The notes under the pieces: model-generated
Database searches by the model: none
What the model was told of the DNA's origin: nothing
What the model saw: the letters and a program-made list of their open reading frames with translations, nothing else
Made by a program: the position numbers and the translations under genes
Part shown: positions 58,109 to 64,000 of the stretch, in pieces
Layout of the letters: each line of letters opens with the position of its first letter
Numbering within the stretch: the stretch's first letter is position 1
Assembly (NCBI RefSeq): GCF_900116645.1
Contig: NZ_FPBO01000001.1
Span: 437,007-501,006 of the forward strand
DNA from: Pseudoduganella namucuonensis
GTDB taxonomy: Bacteria; Pseudomonadota; Gammaproteobacteria; Burkholderiales; Burkholderiaceae_D
DNA length: 64,000 bases
Direction of reading: 5' to 3'

Positions 58109-58498
58109 TCAATATATTGTGAAATCTTCGTGGGTACCAATCTTGGAAAATTCGATATAAGGGCCCTTTTTCCAATAGTGTAGGTGATATTCATAATCCA
58201 CATCGTGGCGCCAAGCTTTCCATTCCCCTCGACAAACTTGAGGTGCGTTGCCGGCCTTACTTGTGCGGAGGGGATGAGCTTGGTCCAGATTTCTACCCAA
58301 TACTAAATCAATACAGGCTTCAACAAGCCTACCAACCTTGGACAGATCGTGCATAAACCCGTGTGCTCTTGCCGTGTTTAAAAATCTCTGGCCAAAACAA
58401 AACTTAGATTGAATAGAAGATATACACGTAAGTGGCTCATATTCGAGTCTTGCTACACCAGCACAGCAGCAGTCCATGGCGGCATGGTCTCGTTCCAA
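58109..58498 (-). CDS. Unknown protein, fourth gene of the island operon
   Basis: A frame of up to 129 residues from TTG 58498, or 122 from ATG 58477. It is rich in Cys and aromatic residues: MDCCCAGVARLEYEPLTCIS, FGQRFLNTARAHGFMHDLSK and a C-terminus with WRHDVDYEYHLHYWKKG and IEFSKIGTHEDFTIY. The coding-like pattern continues upstream of both starts (LKESDLIAWWILERDHA) as far as TAG near 58538, so translation may begin at an unusual codon overlapping the previous stop. I do not recognise the family. Its place after an ATPase suggests an effector or accessory subunit; that is inference. Confidence 0.65.
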   Translation of the reverse strand: MERDHAAMDCCCAGVARLEYEPLTCISSIQSKFCFGQRFLNTARAHGFMHDLSKVGRLVEACIDLVLGRNLDQAHPLRTSKAGNAPQVCRGEWKAWRHDVDYEYHLHYWKKGPYIEFSKIGTHEDFTIY

Positions 58499-58526
58499 TA
58501 TCCACCACGCTATTAAATCAGACTCT

Positions 58527-59159
58527 TTAAGAAAAAGTAGGAGTATCTAGGAAATTCTCTAGTTTCGCGTATACAAGAGGCGAATGTTCGAAATTTTCAA
58601 CCTCATCCGTCCTGTATTGAACTGCATCAACTTTGTAATTTAACTCCAAATTCGTAATTCTTTCCTTTGAGACTTTGGATGCTAGGAAAGTGTTGGCATT
58701 AAATTTTTTTCCGTCGCCCAATGTTTGTAATGCAAAGTAAAATTGCCGACAAACATGCTCTGTGAATTTTTCGTTCCTATTCTCGATAACATCCTGTTTT
58801 ATAGTGCATTCAGAAAGAAGAACATCTTCGATCTCGCCTTCATCATCTAAGAAAAGGCTGTTGCCCAATATTGACATCAGTATGGTATTGATATCGGAAA
58901 GCTGGAATTCCACGCCATCGTAAAGTACGGAAAATGCTGACTTTAATGAATGATGAAAAGGATAACAATCTTCCCCTCCTAGAACATTTGAAAGTTCCCT
59001 ATCAATCCAAAAACTCACTGATTTAAAATTTGTCTTTACATTTGAAATGTCGACAAGTCTCTGTAAGTATTCTTTAAAAGTATTTTGAAAATCTTCTTGG
59101 CTATAGTTTGCAGGATTTGGGCAGGCCAATAGTGGAGCGTCGACGATCATGTTGCTCAT
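58527..59159 (-). CDS. Unknown protein, third gene of the island operon
   Basis: A 210-residue soluble, acidic, mostly helical protein (SNMIVDAPLLACPNPANYSQ, WIDRELSNVLGGEDCYPFHH, SLFLDDEGEIEDVLLSE). No signal peptide, membrane segment or recognised catalytic motif was seen. Its ATG overlaps the stop of the ATPase gene as ATGA, so it is translationally coupled and probably binds the ATPase. The base composition is AT-rich, like the other island genes and unlike the chromosome on either side. Confidence 0.8.
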   Translation of the reverse strand: MSNMIVDAPLLACPNPANYSQEDFQNTFKEYLQRLVDISNVKTNFKSVSFWIDRELSNVLGGEDCYPFHHSLKSAFSVLYDGVEFQLSDINTILMSILGNSLFLDDEGEIEDVLLSECTIKQDVIENRNEKFTEHVCRQFYFALQTLGDGKKFNANTFLASKVSKERITNLELNYKVDAVQYRTDEVENFEHSPLVYAKLENFLDTPTFS

Positions 59160-61075
59160 TGTTGTTCACCAGGTCGTTGGAGCTTCTTTTTTGATTTCGC
59201 TCTATCAAGCTGTGCTTGAATAATGGATGCTGAGTTTTTTTCAGTTTCGTCAAAGAACCCTTCCGGCCAATTCTTAATTACTCCAGTTTCCGATATTGTA
59301 ACCGGGGTATAAATAGATTGATTTTTCGGTTTGTTTACGAAATATATCTTTATTTGCTTTGATAGCTCAACATTTTCAGCCATCGCAGATAAGTAGCGCA
59401 ACCTCGAAATAAGATATTCGCTATGAGTTTCAACAATGCATTGCTTCCCAGAAAAAACTAACGACATGAAGAAGTCAGCTAAGCGTGTTTGTACTTTTGG
59501 ATGTAAGTGCAACTCTGGTTGCTCAAAGATCAAAGTAGAGCCACTGTCAGCTAGCAGGGATAGAACAACAATAGGTAATGCCTGACTGACACCCACACCA
59601 ACATGAGTTAAATCATGAAGCTTTTCACTATGACTTGACTGGGTTTTAATTGTCATTTCATGGCCAAACTTTCCCTTGTCTTCCGTTTCAACTTTACTTG
59701 CGATGCCTAAATAATCGAGCCAATCGCTAACCGCAGTGTAAAGGGTCGTGCTGCCAGTACGTATTTTGTCCTGCGTGGAAAATGGGAAGCCAGAGCTAGG
59801 CACGTAGTTTACATAGGTATTTTTATTATTATCTAAGACGGCCGCAGTGAATTCCCCGCGATAACCAACGTCCGTTGGGTCGTTATATCCAAGTAAAGGG
59901 TAAATTGATTTCGGTTCATCTCGGAGAGGGCCAAGATATTTGACATTTTCAACAAAAAAATTTGTCAAATAGTCTGTTGCGTAACTAATCGGACTTGCAA
60001 GAGCAAACATGGAAATTTCATTCCTAGGCTTCCGCTCGGAGCGAAGTAAACGCTTAATATCCTCTTCCTTCTCTCCCAGTAATGATGGTAGTTTTTTTCG
60101 TCCTTCCAGAGTCAAATGGGCATGGACTAAATTCATACTTCTTTGATGGAAGTTTAATTTTAATTCTTGAATTGCTCGATTCAATCTGGAAATTGATAGT
60201 TCTGAGCTCCCAACCGGCAAGGCATTAATACACGCCTCAGTGAAATATTTTTCAACATCAGAGATGGTAAGAGGATTGAAATCGGATTTGCTGATTTGAC
60301 TGATGTGATCGTAGCGCGATGTACCAAATGCTAAAAAATCATATGCAAAAGCGACTTCTACCTCTAGAGCGTCGTAAGAAAGAGCTATATTAGTTGGTAA
60401 AAAATGTCGAAACGATATACCTGCTGGTTTAGTAAGATCATTGAATCCAACCACGTTACTACGGTACGCCTGTTTCACTTTCGATGTGATTTGGTAAGAA
60501 AGTACATCAGGTGTTGGGATACGTGCATCAATTGCACTTACATCAATCTTTTGCAACAAAGAGGCGGGCGTTCCATCAATACGCTTGTACTCTAAGTTCG
60601 AAACGATGTCGTTTGCGCTGGAGCTATATCCTATACCTCCGCTTTCCAATCTGGGTTGCAATTGAAGGCTTCTGTCCTCCGTCAGATCCCCTCCAGCAGA
60701 GAACTTGTAGGAACAGTGGACTGAACCAAATACATCGTGATATTCTGCGGAATAATATCGAATCCTACTTGCTAAACTGGTCCATTCACTTTGATATTCA
60801 GATCTCTTTAATTCAAATGAAATTGAGATGGCATCGCTTTTTGCATCATTTGAATGGATATCGGAGAAGGCTCCTAATTTAACAATTTTCCCGTTCAAGA
60901 CAACACTGCGTGTTGTGACATTATTCTGCAAAGTCTGAGCAGTCATCAGAATGCTCTGAATTAATGTGCTTTTCCCAGAGCTATTTTGACCTACAAAGAG
61001 GGTGAGTGGGGAAAATTCTAAGGCGGTTTCTTGTTGAATAGATTTGAAATTGGAAATTGTCCACTTGTTAATCAT
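59156..61075 (-). CDS. AAA family ATPase, DUF3696 type
   Basis: A 639-residue SMC/OLD-like ATPase. Walker A is GQNSSGKST (residues 29-37). The ABC-type signature region reads LTHVGVGVSQALPIVVLSLL, Walker B and D-loop LIFEQPELHLHP, and the H-loop IVETHSEYLISRLR. The C-terminal PVTISETGVIKNWPEGFFDE is the DUF3696 mark. No TOPRIM nuclease domain follows, so a separate effector is expected. Such ATPases occur in several phage-defence systems (for example PARIS and Menshen). It starts 21 bp after the octapeptide-repeat gene. Confidence 0.92.
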   Translation of the reverse strand: MINKWTISNFKSIQQETALEFSPLTLFVGQNSSGKSTLIQSILMTAQTLQNNVTTRSVVLNGKIVKLGAFSDIHSNDAKSDAISISFELKRSEYQSEWTSLASRIRYYSAEYHDVFGSVHCSYKFSAGGDLTEDRSLQLQPRLESGGIGYSSSANDIVSNLEYKRIDGTPASLLQKIDVSAIDARIPTPDVLSYQITSKVKQAYRSNVVGFNDLTKPAGISFRHFLPTNIALSYDALEVEVAFAYDFLAFGTSRYDHISQISKSDFNPLTISDVEKYFTEACINALPVGSSELSISRLNRAIQELKLNFHQRSMNLVHAHLTLEGRKKLPSLLGEKEEDIKRLLRSERKPRNEISMFALASPISYATDYLTNFFVENVKYLGPLRDEPKSIYPLLGYNDPTDVGYRGEFTAAVLDNNKNTYVNYVPSSGFPFSTQDKIRTGSTTLYTAVSDWLDYLGIASKVETEDKGKFGHEMTIKTQSSHSEKLHDLTHVGVGVSQALPIVVLSLLADSGSTLIFEQPELHLHPKVQTRLADFFMSLVFSGKQCIVETHSEYLISRLRYLSAMAENVELSKQIKIYFVNKPKNQSIYTPVTISETGVIKNWPEGFFDETEKNSASIIQAQLDRAKSKKKLQRPGEQQ

Positions 61076-61096
61076 TCGATTTATCCATTTCTATCG

Positions 61097-61624
61097 TTAG
61101 CTGGTAAAACCAATCCAATTTGAGTTCTGGTCAAAGTGAAGAAAGCCTCCTTGGTTGTTGCGAATCAAGTACCCCACCCAGTTGTTATTTGTGTCGTATA
61201 GTGATAATGAGTTTTCTGGGGAAGGTGTTCCAAAAGCGATATATGCGCTATCTGGGTTGAAAATGGCAAATCCGCCATTTGATGTCCAAACACCAAATCC
61301 CCAACATAAGTTCTGTTGATTAAAAAAGAACGTCACGTTGGCATTTGGATTAACTTTTGGGTTAATTGAGGAATTTGCTACTGGATTAATCGCGTAATTC
61401 AACAATGGATTTATTTGAGAGTTGAATAAAGGATTAATGAATGAGTTGAGCTTTGGGTTTATTGATGAGTTTAATAAGGGGTTTAAGCTTGCGTTAAATG
61501 CGGGATTGATTTGCGCATTGTATATCGGGTTCAATTTCGTGTTGTGTCGCGGATTGATTTGTGTGTTGTACACAGGATTAATTTGCGTGTTGTAAATGGG
61601 ATTTTTACTAATTGGAATTTGCAT
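61097..61624 (-). CDS. Octapeptide-repeat protein, first gene of the island operon
   Basis: A 175-residue protein made of two parts. Residues 8-95 are eleven uninterrupted octapeptides with consensus N-P-x-x-N-x-x-I/L; Asn1, Pro2 and Asn5 are invariant. Residues 96-175 form a small beta-rich domain with three copies of an aromatic motif (FNPDSAYIAF, YDTNNNWVGY, FDQNSNWIGF). No signal peptide or enzyme motif is visible. ATG 61624 is preferred to 61642 because GGAG lies five bases before it. The repeats suggest an elongated solenoid or fibre with asparagine ladders. I know no named family. It is followed at 21 bp by the AAA ATPase. Confidence 0.85.
   Translation of the reverse strand: MQIPISKNPIYNTQINPVYNTQINPRHNTKLNPIYNAQINPAFNASLNPLLNSSINPKLNSFINPLFNSQINPLLNYAINPVANSSINPKVNPNANVTFFFNQQNLCWGFGVWTSNGGFAIFNPDSAYIAFGTPSPENSLSLYDTNNNWVGYLIRNNQGGFLHFDQNSNWIGFTS
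61340..61603 (-). repeat. Eleven 24-bp coding repeats (octapeptides)
   Basis: 264 bp encode eleven octads in perfect register. The DNA units differ from each other at many positions, including silent ones, while N-P-x-x-N is kept. This points to selection on the protein and not a recent slippage expansion. Confidence 0.9.
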
Positions 61625-61642
61625 TTGTACTCCGTAAGCCAT

Positions 61643-62085
61643 TGATCTGCGAGCAATCGTAGCTTCGCGACCAAGAAGCCAGTTGTCGATGAGGACAGTC
61701 GGGATGATATGTCAAGTGTAGCAGAGGAATCGGCTTGCGTCGCCCGTCTAGCTACCTGACTACGTCATATTTTCGTTATCTCTGCAACTTGCAGTGTGAT
61801 CTCTTGATGAAAGTCGCCTTCTGCGCCACGAAAACGAGTTGCTGCTTCCTACGGCGTAGGAGCGGAGGCGACAGAAGGGACGCACATGCAAACATGAGAT
61901 GCGCTAATAGTTGACTTTTATTATTATTAATTATCAACTGTATTATTAATGTGGTGAAGTATCGAAATTATTATATTTTTAGCTAATAATTTGAAAATAA
62001 AGGTGTTTTTGAAAACCTGAATTTCAGTTGACTTTTTAAACCAAAGGTTACATCTTTGGATGCGTTAAATCCTTTGGTTTTTTAT
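61643..62085. other. AT-rich intergenic region upstream of the island operon
   Basis: About 440 bp without a supported gene. On the minus strand TTGACA (61715-61710) may be the -35 box of the operon, though no good -10 follows at the usual distance. A small hairpin CCTAC-GGC-GTAGG lies near 61849. The stretch 61900-62040 is very AT-rich. A boundary or attachment site of the island may lie here but was not identified. Confidence 0.4.
62038..62080. repeat. Inverted repeat before the integrase remnant
   Basis: AAACCAAAGG (62038-62047) and CCTTTGGTTT (62071-62080) are exact inverted copies with a 23-base loop, followed by Ts. It could be a terminator or a recombinase-related site; it ends six bases before the recombinase start. 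Confidence 0.5.
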
Positions 62086-62517
62086 ATGGCACAGGCGAAA
62101 ACACTCACCGAAAAAGAACTTAAGCGCATCCTTGCCTTCATTGCAATTAAACGGCATGCTGCGAGAAATCGAGCAATGCTTTTGATGACCGCTTCGCGGG
62201 GATGCGCGTAGGCGAAGTTCCTGCACTGCTGGTCAAAGACATGCTGTCGGAAGATGGCCGTGTTAGGCCGGAAATCTGATTGCTGCCGGAACAGAAAAAA
62301 GGAAGCAGGGCGCGGACGTATTTTAAAACGAGCGGTTGCAAAAGGAACTGGCGGTCTATCTTGCGACATTGAAGCGGGGGCAGACGGATATGCCGCTTTT
62401 CTATACGCAGAAGCGCTTGGCATTCAGCGCCAATACGTATGCCAGTATTTCCACTTCCTATACAGGGAAGCAGGGATCGACGGCGCTAGGAGTCTGCGCG
62501 GCAGAGGCTGGAACTGA
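62086..62517 (+). pseudogene. Tyrosine recombinase (integrase) remnant
   Basis: The start MAQAKTLTEKELKRILAFIA is that of a phage-type integrase catalytic region. A change of frame near 62196 leads into GMRVGEVPALLVKDM with an in-frame stop. Further frames give KELAVYLATLKRGQTDMPLF, then FHFLYREAGIDGARSL. The last third, with the catalytic His-Arg-His-Tyr part, is missing, apparently cut by the adjoining IS1182-type element. Dead. Confidence 0.75.
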
Positions 62518-62543
62518 CGGGCTGCCCGGATTAAAATCAAGGG

Positions 62544-63693
62544 ATGGCGACCAGTTACCTTCCCTATGATCCGCTGCATCAGTTTTTGCTGCCGCCCGCG
62601 CTGCAAGAATGGTTACCTGAAGGGCATCTCGCGTATTTCATCAACGATACCGTCAATGTGCTCGACCTGAGCGCATTCCATACGCGTTACGCGGGCGGTG
62701 GTCCTCGCAATCAGCCGTTTCATCCTTCGATGATGGTCAAGGTGTTGTTGTATGCATACGCGAGTGGCGTGTTCTCTTCCAGGAAGATCGCGCGCAAGTT
62801 GCACGAGGACGTCGCGTTCCGGGTGCTCGGCGCAGGTAACTTCCCCAAGCACAGGACGATCTGCGATTTTCGCGCGTTGCATTTGGATGAGCTGTCGGCC
62901 CTATTTGTCCAGGTTGTGAAGCTGGCGCGCGAGTACGGCCTGGTCAAGCTTGGGACGGTGGCGGTCGACGGCACCAAGGTCAAAGCGTCGGCATCGCGGC
63001 GCAAGGCCATGAGTTATCGACGCATGGTCGATACCGAAGCAGAGTTGAAGGAGCAGATTGCGCAGTTGATGGGAACGTGCCCGGCAGACCGATGTTGCCG
63101 AACGGGATGAATCAGAACTGGATCTGCCGGCCGAGATCGAACGGCGCGAAGAGCGGCTCAAAGTGATCCTGGCGGCGCGGGAACGGCTCGAAGCGCGTCA
63201 GCGCGAGGCCGACCTTGCCAAGGGACGCAGTGACGATGACGAGCGCATACCCCGAGACAAGGATGGCAAGCCGAAGAACAAGAACGGCAACCGCTACAAG
63301 CGCGCCTTCGGCGTGCCGGAGGACTCGGCGCAGGAGAACTTCACCGACCCGGACAGTCGCATCATGAAGCGCGCCGGCGGCGGCTTAGACCAGTGCTACA
63401 ACGGCCAGACGGCCGTCGATGTACACGCCCAGATCATCGTCGCGGCCGAACTGACCAATTGCGGATCCGATGCCGGCAACCTCGGTCCGATGCTCGCTGC
63501 TGTCGAAGCCATGACCGACCAAGTGCCAAAGGTTATCCTGGCCGATGCAGGTTACCGGGCCGAGGCAATGTTTGCCCAGCTGGCAGCGCATCTGACTCAC
63601 TTGTACGTGGCTCTTCGGCGTGAAGGTAAAGACTGCACCCAAGTCGACTCCAATGCTAATTGTCGAGTCCCGTTTGATCATAAACACGTTTAA
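62544..63693 (+). mobile_element. IS1182-family transposase, frameshifted and truncated
   Basis: Residues from MATSYLPYDPLHQFLLPPAL through LGTVAVDGTKVKASASRRKA match the IS1182 transposase N-terminus and first DDE Asp. A one-base insertion near 63075 (GGGAACG) shifts the frame. The second part continues as ARQTDVAERDESELDLPAEI to VILADAGYRAEAMFAQLA, with the second DDE Asp. The C-terminal third is lost where the IS481-type element begins near 63640. Both ends are incomplete or unclear, so the element is immobile. Confidence 0.88.
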
Positions 63694-64000
63694 CGAATAA
63701 TTCGGGCTTCTGCCGCTGCCATTCCTTGAGCGCTTGGATCGGTGTCCTGGTGCCGATGGCGCGTTGTGGAATATGGTGGTTGTAGAGCTTGAGGTAGTTC
63801 AGCAAAGTCGTCTCCAGATCGGCCCTGCTATCGAAACGAGTCTGCCGCAGCAGTTCGTTAATCCGGCCATTAAACCGCTCCACCATGCCATTGGTTTGTG
63901 GATGACGCGGCGGCGCCAGGCGGTGCTCGACAGCGATGGCCGCGCAGGCCTTGTCGAAGGCGTGCTGGCCGCTGGGCTTCTTGTCCTTGGCCGCGAAGCG
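63656..64000 (-). CDS. IS481-family transposase, C-terminal part (runs off the window)
   Basis: 115 codons of an rve-type DDE transposase. The frame is open to the last base, reading FAAKDKKPSGQHAFDKACAA, then RLAPPRHPQTNGMVERFNGR with the catalytic Glu, and LLNYLKLYNHHIPQRAIGTR near the end. The pattern is that of IS481/IS3-like integrase cores; the lack of an orfAB arrangement favours IS481. The start lies beyond base 64000. It has interrupted the IS1182-type transposase. Confidence 0.8.
   Translation of the reverse strand, partial: RFAAKDKKPSGQHAFDKACAAIAVEHRLAPPRHPQTNGMVERFNGRINELLRQTRFDSRADLETTLLNYLKLYNHHIPQRAIGTRTPIQALKEWQRQKPELFVKRVYDQTGLDN

Noticed and set aside
61340..61603. Regular 24-bp repeats that could suggest a CRISPR array
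   Set aside because: The units are contiguous with no spacers, vary in sequence, keep one reading frame, and encode a constant octapeptide pattern.
62086..62517. Functional integrase of the island
   Set aside because: Several frame changes, an in-frame stop and loss of the catalytic C-terminus rule out activity.
63060..63110. Programmed frameshift in the IS1182-type transposase
   Set aside because: There is no slippery heptamer or downstream structure at GGGAACG, the family uses a single ORF, and the 3' end is also destroyed. A simple one-base insertion explains it.

Overview
The window is a high-GC (estimated about two-thirds or more G+C) chromosomal segment of a Gram-negative betaproteobacterium, most likely an Oxalobacteraceae member of the Massilia/Duganella type. 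This is inferred from large TonB-dependent receptors, PqiABC, a GH74 xyloglucanase, purine catabolism with a UraD-AllC fusion, a PQQ alcohol dehydrogenase and an SOS-type DNA polymerase II. No rRNA, tRNA or CRISPR array was seen.

Layout: 1-3963 holds the tail of a TraB/GumN-like protein, a TonB receptor and gluconokinase. 4105-7706 is a pqiABC operon that starts with a 20-codon leader ORF. 7709-7785 is a large perfect hairpin. 7799-11405 holds two LysR regulators, a TauE/SafE permease and a histidine-phosphatase-like protein. 11483-21655 is a catabolic and uptake locus: a GntR/FCD regulator, a TonB receptor, an enolase-superfamily enzyme and a five-gene peptide/nickel-type ABC importer. 21746-27101 is purine degradation: UraD-AllC, a LysR regulator, PuuD and an M20-like protein. 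27176-29982 is a DUF3304 plus DUF2235 lipase pair of type VI effector/immunity type. 29986-32561 is a GH74 enzyme preceded by a fragment of a second copy. 33017-43465 holds YidD, an S9 peptidase, a substrate-binding protein with two histidine kinases, and polB under a LexA box. 43967-49514 is a sigma-54-controlled PQQ alcohol oxidation operon with a broken aldehyde dehydrogenase. 49817-56684 holds cyclic-di-GMP and two-component signalling genes and a third TonB receptor. 56714-57772 is a decayed chemotaxis receptor.

From about 57,990 to 62,090 the base composition changes sharply to AT-rich. This island carries a compact minus-strand operon of four genes. The first encodes a protein with eleven octapeptide repeats (N-P-x-x-N-x-x-I/L) and a small repetitive C-terminal domain. 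The next is an AAA ATPase of the DUF3696 type, followed by two unrecognised proteins. A good terminator follows. The island is flanked by a decayed tyrosine recombinase, a frameshifted IS1182-type transposase and an IS481-type transposase. This is the best candidate in the window for an undescribed system, probably phage defence; that function is an inference from context.

Many genes look locally regulated: a LexA box at polB, a -24/-12 promoter with two upstream inverted repeats before the alcohol oxidation genes, paired TAGCGCTA operators at gntK/pqi, GTCAGAC motifs around the GntR gene, and an AT-rich inverted repeat between the LysR gene and puuD.
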